From Epiperipatus broadwayi (lineage: Eukaryota; Onychophora; Udeonychophora; Euonychophora; Peripatidae): 64,000 bases of DNA. Within the stretch, counting starts at the first letter, position 1. Each line of letters begins with the position of its first letter. The notes under the pieces were generated by a model that did no database searches, had not been told where the DNA came from, and was given only the letters and a program-made list of their open reading frames with translations. Positions 53,163 through 64,000 of this stretch are shown here, one piece after another. A program made the translations under genes and the position numbers. Location of the stretch: contig JAQFVV010000452.1 of the NCBI GenBank assembly GCA_028023455.1, positions 215,001 to 279,000 on the forward strand, written 5' to 3'.

Positions 53163-53165
<3 letters not shown>
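51895..53165 (+). pseudogene. Penelope-like element A, reverse transcriptase C-terminal half and GIY-YIG remnant
   Basis: Picks up where the left half stopped. YKMDYGWSMGLLLVSRICN (51934-51990) is the G..MG.P.S...AN motif. YCRYADDIFVGA (52052-52087) is the catalytic YADD. After a frameshift comes NFLDIFIKK, then PIEIRGYIPYNSRIHIGHKL (52238-52297), a typical post-RT PLE block. At 52660-52740, CGCGMKYIGESKCTLNKQ is the GIY-YIG endonuclease core in its PLE variant (…YIGES). Stops at several points show decay. The 3' tail holds a hammerhead-like motif at 53046-53076 and ends in (TA)n. Confidence 0.85.
53046..53080 (+). ncRNA. Hammerhead-like core in PLE-A 3' end
   Basis: TTGATAAA (53046-53053), a stem ATTGT/ACAAT (53055-53059 and 53067-53071) and GAAA (53073-53076), then GTACTTTC. 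It aligns with the PLE-C motif at 55347-55373. Two of the invariant CTGATGA bases are changed, so self-cleavage is unlikely in this copy. Confidence 0.4.

Positions 53166-53166
<1 letters not shown>

Positions 53167-53220
<54 letters not shown>
53167..53220. repeat. (TA)n at the PLE-A 3' end
   Basis: 54 bases of TA directly after the PLE-A tail. A mirror piece (GTATTTTTAAATATATATATA) follows it. Confidence 0.95.
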
Positions 53221-53224
<4 letters not shown>

Positions 53225-53240
53225 TTTTAAATATATATAT

Positions 53241-53480
53241 ATAATTAATAAAACAAGTCATAAATTTTGTAACTTGCTTTTAAGCTTGCATTTAAATGAT
53301 CACTAGATGGAGATTACCAATAGCTCTAAACAAGCTTTATCTTTATAAGTGCTGAAAGAGAAAGAATTCAAAATCTCTATCATTAAGTCCCTGCCTTCAG
53401 ACCAATTGGTTTTGAGCTTATGGCTCACTTCAGTGGAGGGCTGGGAGAAACATTCAGATAATTTTTGAAATGCTAAAAAT
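53241..53480. mobile_element. Foldback-family half element
   Basis: It begins ATAAAACAAGTCATAAATTTTGTAAC, as the 60.65-kb copy does (with few changes), then ATGATCACTAGATGGAG, ATTACCAATAGCTC, TCTAAACAAGCTTT and GAGAAAG.ATT.AAAATCTCT, as in the left arm of the 38.6-kb element. No inverted partner was found, so this is a single arm. Confidence 0.62.
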
Positions 53481-54306
53481 TAGTCTTCATTTTTCAATAA
53501 ATTATTCTTTCTCACAAATCCAAGGATCCTGTCCAATCAATAGGCAAACATTATTGGTTTCAGCTCATCATTCTATCTATTTTACAATTATATACTTTTA
53601 AAAATAAAAATAAAATCATAATAATAAATTAAGATTTATTTCTATTGCAGTCAAGGTAGCGAGAGTGAGTTTTTTCTATTCAGCACTATTTATAACTTTT
53701 CCCATTGGTATCTTTTATTAACTCTTTAACCAATTTTAACCAGCATCTATCAAATAAAAATTTTATTATACAAGAATAACAACAAATAAAATAAACATTT
53801 TAGAATTATTACATAGATAAACATTAATGTTTCATATAACAAATACTATTCTTTTATTCTAACACAAATTAAACAATTTATAATACAATATATTTTCTAT
53901 ATATTTTTTCAGTACAATATTATACAAATAATATAACAATTATATATGAGACATTAGATATTAGTTATATTGTTTGATATTTATTTATTTATTGATTTTT
54001 ATTAGAAATTTATTAATATTTATTATCATGAATGCAATAAAGAAAATACATATAATAACAAAAGAATAATAATTTTATCCAAACTACATGCTTCATTATT
54101 CACATATCCATTTTAAAATGAATAAAGTCAATTCACAATCTTATACAATGCAGTTAAAAATAGACAATTTTTTATATCAATACTATTATTGTCATAGCAA
54201 CACAGTTTAATGTTTCATAGGTTAACATATCCACCATCAAAAATCAAACAAGAAAAACAATATATGACTGACATTTTACAACATACTGAAATTTATCTCA
54301 ACCTTC

Positions 54307-54308
<2 letters not shown>
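53481..54308. other. AT-rich spacer
   Basis: No gene seen. Confidence 0.45.

Positions 54309-54398
<90 letters not shown>
54309..54398. repeat. (TA)n microsatellite
   Basis: 90 bases of pure TA. Confidence 0.97.
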
Positions 54399-54400
<2 letters not shown>

Positions 54401-54620
54401 AAAATAATAGGTTTTTAATTAAAAGTTTTTATGATATATATATAGATTTTTAAAAAGAAATTAGTTGTGTTTAAGTTGTGATTGTAATAGGAAAGGGGAG
54501 TGAGATAAGGTAAAAAAAAGAAAATTTTGGTTATGGATATATTTTGTAATTTTTAATTAATTTAATTTTTTTTTTTGGAATATGTGATATTTATTGTATA
54601 TATATTTTATTTTAGTGTAC

Positions 54621-54655
54621 CTTGAAAAAGACTATAAAAATAGTCGAAACATTGG
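54621..54655 (+). ncRNA. Hammerhead-like core upstream of PLE-C
   Basis: CTTGAAAA (54621-54628), stem GACTAT/ATAGTC (54630-54635 and 54640-54645) with loop AAAA, then GAAAC (54646-54650) and ATTGG. The layout matches the other motifs, but the stem sequence differs while pairing is kept, which suggests another PLE family or fragment. The CTGATGA box is altered. Confidence 0.38.
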
Positions 54656-54820
54656 ATTTCTTTTTCATGATTATAGTCATAAAAAATCAAGTTTTAAAAA
54701 GGAGTTAGTTTGTTTTAATTCTATATTAGATATGTATGAAATATTTTGAAAAGAAGAACTGTGTGCTGGATATATTACATTATTTTATTATATATATAAA
54801 ACATAAATAATTAATGGTAT

Positions 54821-54945
54821 AAGCAATATTATAGTTTAAATTCTTTTGAAGTGCTTTGATTACATAGTAATCCTCATCAGCTTTAACTGAATTTCAACTT
54901 TTTTAAAACTTAATGTTACATATATTTCCCTAAGCTATGTATGGC
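54821..54945 (-). repeat. Inverted terminal copy of PLE-C 3' end
   Basis: Reverse complement of 55281-55407 with roughly 85% match. It contains the end of the PLE-C coding frame, the 3' UTR and a hammerhead-like core on the minus strand: CTGATGAG (54880-54873) intact, stem GATTAC/GTAATC with loop TAT (54872-54858), then AAAG where GAAA is expected, one G missing. Inverted partial copies at the 5' junction are a known habit of Penelope-like insertions. Confidence 0.78.
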
Positions 54946-55312
54946 AGTATAATTCCTAAGTTGCCAAGAAATAATATAATTTATCAGATTTCATGTGGAT
55001 GTCAAAAATTATATATCGGTGAATCGAGATGTTCTGTGGAAAAAAGATTGAAGGAGCATCAATTATTATATAATTGAATTAAAAATAATCTAAATAGTCA
55101 ATTTAATACAGCTTTAGTATTCTTTGACTATGAAAAAACTTGTAATTATAGGTTTACATTTGATGGTAATGAAATAAAAATATTAATGGAAGAAAGGAAT
55201 CGTAAAAAGAGGAAAATTAAAGAGGCAATTTTGATTCATAAAACTAAGGATGATGTTATTAAGAGGCAAGTTGCAAATATGGCCATACACAGCTTATGGA
55301 AATATATGTAAC
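54925..55312 (+). pseudogene. Penelope-like element C, GIY-YIG endonuclease C-terminus
   Basis: Reads NNIIYQISCGCQKLYIGESR, CSVEKRLKEHQLLYN, one in-frame stop, then NNLNSQFNTALVFFDYEKT, KILMEERNRKKRKIKEAIL, and ends HSLWKYM-stop at about 55310. C.C..LYIGES......R..EH is the PLE GIY-YIG endonuclease with its Cys pair. The E..R..K..EA block closes the domain. The catalytic Tyr-Ile-Gly and Arg are present. The reverse transcriptase is missing, so this is a 5'-truncated insertion. Apart from the single stop the domain is well kept, so it is younger than PLE-A. Confidence 0.85.
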
Positions 55313-55346
55313 ATTAAGTTTTAAAAAAATTGAAATTCAATTAATG

Positions 55347-55375
55347 TTGATAAGGATTACTATGTAATCGAAAGT
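55347..55375 (+). ncRNA. Hammerhead-like core in PLE-C 3' end
   Basis: TTGATAAG (55347-55354), stem GATTAC/GTAATC with loop TAT (55355-55369), GAAA (55370-55373). It has the intact GAAA that the inverted left copy lacks, while the left copy has the intact CTGATGAG that this one lacks. Together the two imply an ancestral motif with the complete hammerhead core. Confidence 0.5.
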
Positions 55376-55468
55376 GCTTCAAAAGAATTTAAACTATAAT
55401 ATTGCTTGTACTATTAATTATTTATATTTTATATATAATATTTTCTATAATGGGTATTATACTTTTAC

Positions 55469-55470
<2 letters not shown>

Positions 55471-55529
<59 letters not shown>
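55471..55529. repeat. (TA)n running into the gap
   Basis: TA array directly after the PLE-C tail; its true length is unknown because the gap begins inside it. Confidence 0.95.
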
Positions 55530-56029
55530 NNNNNNNNNNNNNNNNNNNNNNNNNNNNNNNNNNNNNNNNNNNNNNNNNNNNNNNNNNNNNNNNNNNNNNN
55601 NNNNNNNNNNNNNNNNNNNNNNNNNNNNNNNNNNNNNNNNNNNNNNNNNNNNNNNNNNNNNNNNNNNNNNNNNNNNNNNNNNNNNNNNNNNNNNNNNNNN
55701 NNNNNNNNNNNNNNNNNNNNNNNNNNNNNNNNNNNNNNNNNNNNNNNNNNNNNNNNNNNNNNNNNNNNNNNNNNNNNNNNNNNNNNNNNNNNNNNNNNNN
55801 NNNNNNNNNNNNNNNNNNNNNNNNNNNNNNNNNNNNNNNNNNNNNNNNNNNNNNNNNNNNNNNNNNNNNNNNNNNNNNNNNNNNNNNNNNNNNNNNNNNN
55901 NNNNNNNNNNNNNNNNNNNNNNNNNNNNNNNNNNNNNNNNNNNNNNNNNNNNNNNNNNNNNNNNNNNNNNNNNNNNNNNNNNNNNNNNNNNNNNNNNNNN
56001 NNNNNNNNNNNNNNNNNNNNNNNNNNNNN
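55530..56029. other. Assembly gap, 500 N
   Basis: Exactly 500 N, probably a fixed-size placeholder. Apparent open frames across it are artefacts. Confidence 0.99.
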
Positions 56030-57840
56030 TGTAAGGGAAAAAACAAATTTTATATCCTTGCTTTACTCAACTAAATCATTTTAACTTGCGCATTTTTAAT
56101 CGCCAAATACATATCAATATTATGACAAACAAAAAAAATGCGAATATTTTTATAATTTAACTGTTTACCTCGTTCACTCTGCAGGGTGTGGGAGATTTCT
56201 TCATCGGGGCACCACGGAGGGCGTCCAAAAATTTACAAAAATTTTACTAACTGTACCGGTATAAATCCACCACGCTTACTCATACACAGTACCCGAGTTC
56301 AAACCCAGTCCACGTTTAAGAATAAATTCCAAAACGCCAACGAAATTCAAACCCAAACCCCGGCATGACTAACCGATGATGACTTTATAACAGCATGGGG
56401 TTATCCCTTTACTAGCTCAACTCAGAACACAGACTAAATTACTTTTACAGTTTTATATACAGATCTATTATACTCTGGGTATCGGTACGGTCATTAATGT
56501 AATGTATATATTTAAGTTGTCAATACAGACAGTAGGTGACTAAATAGACTTCAGAGTAATGAGGTGGAAGACACAAAATTAGAGTAAATAAATTGTTTAA
56601 TAACAAATAGGAGAGCATAAAAATATAGTATTCAAAAGTACGGTAAGATTTCCATAAATATTCTATTATAATTAGCTACTGGTCTTTAGTAATCATTTTA
56701 CCTGGTAAACAAACTCATACCAATATTTGTGTAGTGAACTGATCGACGGGTGGTTAAGGGAATCAGAGCATTTGAGCATTGAAAATATTTCTCACGATTT
56801 TTATTAAGTTATTTTATTCGAATAGATTGAAACCGTTGCAGTGTACTAATAGTTGGAGGGTGGTTTCAGTATAACTATGATATCTAAGATTGATGTACTA
56901 GCGGTTGCCTAGATTGAAGAGCCCTACAGTAATCACTTGCGGTGCATTAACGGAATACCGGACGGCTTGTACTTTGACAAGGCTTAATGCCCCCCAAGTA
57001 GCTCCGGGACACTACAACCAGCCGGGATCATTTCGAAACCCGGTGATCCAAGAGATAACCTGGGAAAGACTTGCTTTCTTTCCCATATGGTAGTATGGCG
57101 AGACGCTAACTTCGGCGAAGGGAAGGCATTGCCACAGTCATCGAGGATGAGTGCTTGAAGTGGGTTTGAAAAGGAATTATACCAAACCTGGGTAATCAAT
57201 TCGTCTATTTCTGCGCAACAGGCTGATATAACTATTCCAATAAAACATGGCGGAATCAAACTGACCGCAAAAGCAATAATTAATTAAGTTTACTCTGAAA
57301 CCCCTAATTCCCACCAGGTCGTTCAGGCAGTAGCGATGATAACAAATTATACACTGAGAACTATTTCTCATTTCATGTAGGAAACTAAGATAATAAACTT
57401 AAAACCCTTTACATTTTTAAGATTGAAGTATCGGTTACAATAGTATGACAACACAAAAAAAAACATAATAAAGTGATTTAATATCTGCCAACTCAATATA
57501 TGAAATAATCTTTACTTTAACAACGAACTTCCTTTTAAAATAACTATAATCAATATTATAAACTAGCTTTAAACAGAGTTGGAAAACATTTCTATTGGTA
57601 TCGTTTGTTTATAGCATAAGTAAATAGGAAAAAAAAATATAAACGTCTTCATTTGAATTATTATTAGTAGATACAATATTTACAAACTATTTTCTAAAGA
57701 CTAGAGCAGAGGAAAAGGAGAAAAGAAAATTTACTGACAGGTTTGAAACAGTAGCGTTATAAACGGAAAAAAAAACTTACATGTGATTCATTTGATTGAC
57801 AGGTTAACTTATAACATTAAGCCCGGGAGAAAGTTAAAAG
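56030..57840. other. Less AT-rich island after the gap, content unidentified
   Basis: Composition changes sharply after the gap, with CpG-containing stretches at 56165-56370 and 56900-57260 (GGTGCATTAACGG, ACCGGACGGC, CTTCGGCGAAGG). Both strands show open frames of 60-91 codons without a recognisable family, and none is continuous. GGGAAAGACTTGCTTTCTTTCCC near 57062 forms a small hairpin. It does not look like 18S or 28S rRNA. It could be a promoter/5' region of a gene lying in or beyond the gap, or an unknown repeat. Confidence 0.35.
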
Positions 57841-58330
57841 TTCATGTAACACAGTTACTCTTCCTTCTTCATCCGGCTTGACTTCTCACGATGGTATTTC
57901 TGACGAACGTAGGCGCGCATTTGAAATCTACTGGGAAGGCATAGTCAATTTGGAGATTGGAAGCTGGAAATTGTGAAGCACATAAAACATGATCAGTCAG
58001 TGGCACAAAGATTCAAATTGGCGGGACAGAGATCAGCTCCTGGCACTTAGCCCATCGACATTACGGTTTACTGGTGGACTTCTTAACAAAAGTTGGAGAG
58101 ATTTCTCTAGCAACTGCTTTGCTGTTTTTGAGACGATCTACTCTCAGCCACGTCAAAAGTTAGAATGTTAGTTTTCTCTACGATGGCCACGGTTGACCTT
58201 TCTGTCCGGTTTTTGTTTTAGGCTCCGCCTACTTTTCTCTAGCCTTCAGCAATCCAGCTTGACCATACAATATCAATTATCTATATCCATTGTTCCGTTT
58301 TCAGCTATCTTTAACTTTAATACGCAATTT
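57841..58330. other. CpG-bearing segment with weak exon candidates
   Basis: On the minus strand, 57948-57874 could be a terminal exon: an acceptor-like CTTCCCAG, then RFQMRAYVRQKYHREKSSRM followed by a few Lys/Glu and a TAA at 57874. Also on the minus strand, 58155-58055 reads VDRLKNSKAVAREISPTFVK and stops. The plus strand opposite is open as well (HYGLLVDFLTKVGEISLATA). I recognise none of these, and short open stretches are expected at this GC level. Confidence 0.22.
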
Positions 58331-60630
58331 TAAATTGACAAAGTAATTACAAATATAAATTCCTTATCTAATTTCGACTACAACTCAATTACTCTATACA
58401 TTTGTACAATACAGATTTTAATTAAAACCACTGATCAAAGGAATGTGACTTTTGATCAGTATTTTTAAACGACTTTGTATAATTCTAAAAGGCTAAAATT
58501 TAAGCAAATACACCCGCAATGAAACTTTTAAATTAAGCTGATATAAATTCACAAACCACGCACACACGAATATTATTTCATGATTTGTGACATTTATGCA
58601 TGGAATCTTTACATATTTATTTACAAAACATAAAATATATATAGCTCAATTTTTGTGACTTGAAATGGAAAAATCCCATTGCGGGCGAATAGTATTTCGA
58701 ATTACCGTACTTAAACACATGAAACTCAGATCGGTTCTTCGATCTGTCTGTTTCAATATATATATATATTACAAGTAAAATGTTCATTAATTAAAAACTA
58801 TTGTACTAGTACATTATGATACATGGGCTCGGACATTATACATTCTATTTTCTTTTTTTATAATAAAATGTTTAAATTGTGTAATTAAAATATATGTAGT
58901 CCTGCATGGCTATATATTACTATAAAAATTAAATAGATTATTCAAGTTCATTAAACCTTGCAAAAAAAAAAAAAGGTAAACTTATAATATCTTTTTTTGT
59001 TTTTAGGTTGAGATATTTAATTAATCATTCTAAGATTTGTATTAAATATTTCTCTTAATTTGAATAGAAAAGCAGATTTAATTAATTTCCAGTCTATAAA
59101 AAGATTAAGTATGTTTATTTATACATTTTTTTGGTACTAAAGTTAATATTAAGGAAAACAAAAGAGATAAGATAAAAAAATCTAAAGTCAATTTTTTTTG
59201 TTTATTATTTTATCTGTTTACATCTGGTCACACAACAAAATAATTTTAATATAAATATAGTTGCTTTGATTTTTTATTCTCTCTTTTTTCTAGTTCTGAT
59301 TTGAAGTGGATGACAAGGCTGTGTGCCAGGCTGTAATACAAAAAAGGAAAACATTTGATGCCACAAGTTGCTCTTAAACTATTGTTAATAATTGCAAGCA
59401 AAAAAAAGCTAACTTTCAATTACCATAAATAAAAAATATTAACTTTAGTAGTTTCCAAGATGAATGAGTGAAGCCAATTTTTAAGTACCAATTGCTGCAA
59501 TTCCATTAAAAATTTGAGTCTTCTATGTCAAAAATACTTGGATGTCTGCCTACAAGAGAAGAAGACAGTTAACAAATGAATATTCTAATATTCAATGCAC
59601 CTTAGAATAATCAATGCATTATTAACTGTGTTTGTGTTCAAGAGTTAAAATTGAAAGGATATAAACCAATATCAAAATCCAGGAAGAGGAAAGCCTTTTA
59701 TAATAACATGTACCAGATATAGGAAACTATAATAGTTGATTTGTTAACTCTATTCAAGGACAACATATAGAAAACAATATTGCAACCTGTTAAAGTAAAA
59801 ATATGGGTGAGAATTACATATGTGCACATAATATAAAATCCAGAGTAAGTGTAGATATAAAAATACATGCATTTTAAGGTATTCTATGTAATTGAGCTCA
59901 ATATAAAAAAAAGGTGAGATTTATTTTATTTTCTTTTTTTTGTCAAATGTAACAATTGTAAATATATATTTTTTCTTCAGAATATTTTCTTTTTTGTACT
60001 TGTTTAATTTAATTCTACAGACATTTTTTTTATTAATATTGTCTAAGTAAATGAAAATGCTTATATATTTTTTTGTGAGGTAATCTAGCTTTAAAAAAAT
60101 GTATTTATAATCAAAATTTTTATTCTTTTTATTTTTAATTTTTTTGATTCTATTAAATTGTTAGTTTTATTAAAATGTCTTTCTTCATTATTTTTGCAGC
60201 ATTTCAAAATAAATATAAAATATTGTAATTGAAGAAGTAAATGTAGTGTGTGTGTGTGTGCATTCTAAAATTAATCATATTAATGTACATTAAATAGAAA
60301 AGCTAGCATTATGGATGATATAAGATTTAAAAAATAATAATAACGGGGTTTAAATTATCATGTTCTGATGAAGATGTCATAGTGTTATTATGGTTGAAGC
60401 TCATTAATATAAAAATCTTTCATCATTGCATGATCCATAGGCTAACGACCAGAAAAAATATTGTGAGAAATTTAATTAATTTATTAATCCAAATTATATA
60501 AATCTGTTATATATAGGTAGTCTGTTACATTTAGTTGCTCAAAGTAGGCCTGATTAAATTCTTTGATGTAAATATATGACCATTTACATCAGGTTGATAA
60601 AGTAGAGCCTGAATAGAAATTTGCATGTGG
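58331..60630. other. AT-rich spacer
   Basis: No gene seen; (GT)n at 60248-60260. Poly-A and poly-T tracts are frequent. Confidence 0.45.
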
Positions 60631-60650
60631 TACAATATATATATATATAT

Positions 60651-60807
60651 GATAAACAAAACAAGTTATAAATTTTGTAACCTGCTCTAGATTGCAATTA
60701 ATGATCACTAGATGGAGCTTGCGTATATGTAAACAAAAAGCTCTCAGCGCTTATGTAAACAAAAAGCTTGTTCAGGAGCTATTGGTAAAGCTCCATCTAG
60801 TGATCAT
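60651..60807. mobile_element. Minimal foldback-family element
   Basis: The shared end ATAAACAAAACAAGTTATAAATTTTGTAAC (60653 on) is followed by inverted arms ATGATCACTAGATGGAGCTT (60701-60720) and its exact reverse complement (60788-60807). The loop holds GTAAACAAAAAGCT twice (60731 and 60764). TA runs flank it on both sides. A 71-codon open frame across it is incidental. Confidence 0.75.
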
Positions 60808-61808
<1,001 letters not shown>

Positions 61809-62307
61809 ATATATATTCAATGGACCATTAATAAGAATGGATTTCCATTAGTAAGAATGGATTTCCATTCTTGCTATTAAAAGGTGTGAAGGTTGCCTTG
61901 ACAGCAGTTAGAAATATTGGTTGCTATATTTACTGTGAATGTTTAGGTGGTTACTGGTTGGAAACTAATTACATCATTATCCCAGATTAGCTTTAGGCAC
62001 TGTTTCGCTTATTATTTCTAAATAATACATGGGCAATTTAAAAGTATTGCATTAAGGAATGTTTTAGATGACTATTTATTAGTCTGCATTATAGTGACAT
62101 GTTTATTTCATGTTTAAAGAGGTTTATTTACACTTCATTGTAACAATATTTCATACTCTGTAGTCAAATTGCAATCTTTAAGTGTCCATATATAAGAATG
62201 AATTTCCATTCTTGCTATTAAAAGGTGTGAAGGTTACCTTGACAGCAGTTAGAAATATTGGTTGCTATATTTACTGTGAATGTTTAGGTGGTTACTGGTT
62301 GGAAACT

Positions 62308-62322
62308 AGATCGGAAGAGCGT
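62308..62322. other. Match to Illumina adapter sequence (probable contamination)
   Basis: AGATCGGAAGAGCGT at 62308-62322 equals the first 15 bases of the standard Illumina TruSeq-type read-through adapter. It sits at the sharp end of a duplicated segment and next to a TA array, where short-read gap filling commonly fails. Confidence 0.85.
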
Positions 62323-62353
62323 ATATATATATATATATATATATATAGTTTAT

Positions 62354-62363
62354 CACATTTCAT

Positions 62364-62401
<38 letters not shown>

Positions 62402-62411
62402 ATGAAATGTG
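62354..62411. repeat. Palindrome around (TA)n
   Basis: CACATTTCATGACTTTA and its exact reverse complement enclose a TA run. Confidence 0.9.
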
Positions 62412-63426
62412 AAAACAATCCAGTCATAAAAAATATTAAAGAGTCAGTTTCTACGTTTCTCTGTGGACCATAATTATTTGATTAAAAAAATTACATAACT
62501 GGTGGTTTTATTTAAACATTCTTATAAAATTTTATTAACAAATAAAAAGTTTTCTATTAGTGTTTAAAATAACAAAGTCTGTAAATATTCTCAGTGTTAA
62601 AAATTCAATATTAGGATTCATTTTTTCGCCTTCCAGCCAAATGTAATTCACTTTACAAAAAAGAAAAAAAAAAGAAGAGAAGAAGCAATATCAAATACAT
62701 GAGAATCAAAAACTTTTTAAAAATATTTTTTATTTTCAAGTTATGTTAATTAAAATTTAAAATAAATTTAATTTTAAAATTCAGAATCTGTACAATATAT
62801 ATATTTAAAAAAAACATTAAAATCGAATATATTATACAATGGTCTGAAGCACCCTCTATAAAAGTGCAATATGAAATTATCAGCATATATTTACTTATTA
62901 TGGAAATTAATGAAAAATACTCAATGAAAAACTGAGACACAGTAATGCATTTAAAAATCAGATTATCAATAGGTTTTCTCTAGAACTGTAGTGTGAGACT
63001 TTGCTTTTAATAGTTATATGCTTTTTTACTGGCCATAATATGTAATGACTCACACATACATTTAAATTAACATGACTGCAGACATTAACATCCAAATATG
63101 AATATATGCAAGTAATCCATAAGCAATAGTAAAAGGTGTTTGTTCATTAAACACTAAATAAATATTTTTTATTTCTTCTCTATCTTTTCTGCAAATTTTT
63201 CCAATTTTTTACATTACTATATTTAGTCATGTAGGTTGGTAAAAGGAGCAGTAATTGTAAGACTGTTATGCACCAATCATTTTTATAATAAACATGACAA
63301 GCTGTTGCATGTTTGGTCACCACACATTTATATTTTATTTCACACATGATTATTCTGATTTCAATAGTTTCTTGTTTTTGTATTAAAAATGGACGATTGT
63401 AAGGTGCTTGTCAATGAGTAAAAAAT
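62412..63426. other. AT-rich spacer
   Basis: No gene seen. Confidence 0.45.
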
Positions 63427-63714
63427 AAGAATAGGTTTAAAAGTCTGATATCCATAGTTATGTATTTTAATAAACAATAAATCGTTTTGGAATGGTATTG
63501 GGGCAGGAGTTTTAACTGACAAAGTTTATTTGTTTGGATATTTCTATTAAGGAATAAACCTGTATTTCACAAGAACAGGTTTAGAAGTTTGATATCCATA
63601 GTTGTGTATTTTAATAAACAATAAATTGTTTTGGAATGGTATTGGGGCAGGAGTTTTAACTGACAAAGTTTATTTGTTTGGATAATTCTATTAAAGAATC
63701 AACTTGTATTGTAG
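63427..63714. repeat. 144-bp tandem duplication
   Basis: The units 63427-63570 and 63571-63714 share GATATCCATAGTT, TGTATTTTAATAAACAATAA, TTTTGGAATGGTATTGGGGC and AGGAGTTTTAACTGACAAAG. Roughly ten differences show it is not brand new. Confidence 0.9.
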
Positions 63715-64000
63715 AATAAACAAAGTGTCTTCAAATGTTAATTTCACAACTTTCATTAGGTTGCAGTGTGTAACAAGTTTCTCATTTAGATGGTAGAAAT
63801 GTTATAATATCAATAATGATATATTTAGCAATGCACAAAATTGTGATAATAATAAAAATAAACTATATTTCTTTCAAAAAATAGGTAAAATTTGCATCTT
63901 TTTTTGATAGTAACCGTTGAAAATCTAAATGCAGGACAAAATTCATACTTAAGGAACTCTCAATCTAAACCAATAGATAGTTACAACTTTTTTAAAAGAA

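Noticed and set aside
55374-56084. Open frames of 190-236 codons
   Set aside because: They consist mostly of the 500 N gap.
56900-57260. Ribosomal RNA or snRNA gene
   Set aside because: The GC-richer sequence does not match conserved rRNA or U-snRNA segments that I know.
57874-57948. Terminal exon of a real gene on the minus strand
   Set aside because: 24 codons with an acceptor-like site are too little at this GC level; kept only as a weak note in the island entry.
60360-60400. Another CTGATGA box with a downstream GAAG
   Set aside because: The intervening stem is weak and the second box is GAAG rather than GAAA; no PLE nearby.

Overview
This window looks like gene-poor, very AT-rich DNA (I judge roughly three quarters A+T by eye) from a metazoan nuclear genome, most likely an invertebrate. 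The reasons are long (AT)n and (ATCT)n microsatellites, tRNA-derived SINEs with target-site duplications, Penelope-like retroelements, RTE-type LINE tails, a hAT transposase fossil, MITE-like elements with TTAA duplications, and no long open reading frames or bacterial-style gene packing. I cannot name the phylum from sequence alone. There is one assembly gap of exactly 500 N and one stretch identical to a sequencing adapter.

Layout. 1-800: minus-strand remnant of a hAT transposase of the GTF2IRD2/ZBED type, running off the left edge. 1.7 kb: a tRNA-like SINE (family S2). 2.97-3.79 kb: a 307-bp inverted repeat that reads as perfect, bounded by a 17-bp direct repeat. 6.6-7.1 kb: a relative of that foldback flanked by 71-bp direct repeats. 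7.3-7.7 kb: LINE tail. 10-13.6 kb: SINEs of two or three families. 15.6-17.1 kb: a degenerate repeat array. 18.4-27.1 kb: mostly featureless, with two SINEs at its ends. 27.8-29.1 kb: a cluster of S2 SINEs arranged as palindromes. 30 kb and 38 kb: LINE tails. 33.7 and 46.2 kb: two copies of a piggyBac-like MITE. 38.55-39.0 kb: a complete foldback element. 41 kb: ATCT array. 41.96 kb: the only good candidate host exon, a signal-peptide-like first exon with a splice donor. 42.25-42.84 kb: four consecutive hairpins. 43.7-45.3 kb: a diverged tandem duplication of about 1 kb. 48.7-53.2 kb: a Penelope-like element (PLE-A) interrupted by a second one (PLE-B), itself interrupted by a 170-bp MITE. 54.8-55.4 kb: a 5'-truncated PLE (PLE-C) with a GIY-YIG domain, boxed by inverted copies of its own 3' end. 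55.53-56.03 kb: gap. 56.03-58.3 kb: a less AT-rich, CpG-containing island of unknown content. 58.3-64 kb: mainly AT-rich spacer with foldbacks, a duplicated segment carrying the adapter match, and a 144-bp tandem repeat.

The most interesting signal is a recurring RNA-like motif at PLE ends and in one inverted-repeat remnant: a CTGATGA-like box, a short perfect stem-loop, then GAAA. This is the catalytic-core layout of a hammerhead ribozyme. It occurs five times in differing states of decay, three of them next to recognisable PLE coding sequence. Second is a family of foldback elements of several sizes, from a 107-bp hairpin to the 755-bp inverted repeat, sharing a common end and sitting beside TA microsatellites. 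Nearly all the content is mobile-element debris, so the window shows layers of insertion rather than cooperating genes.
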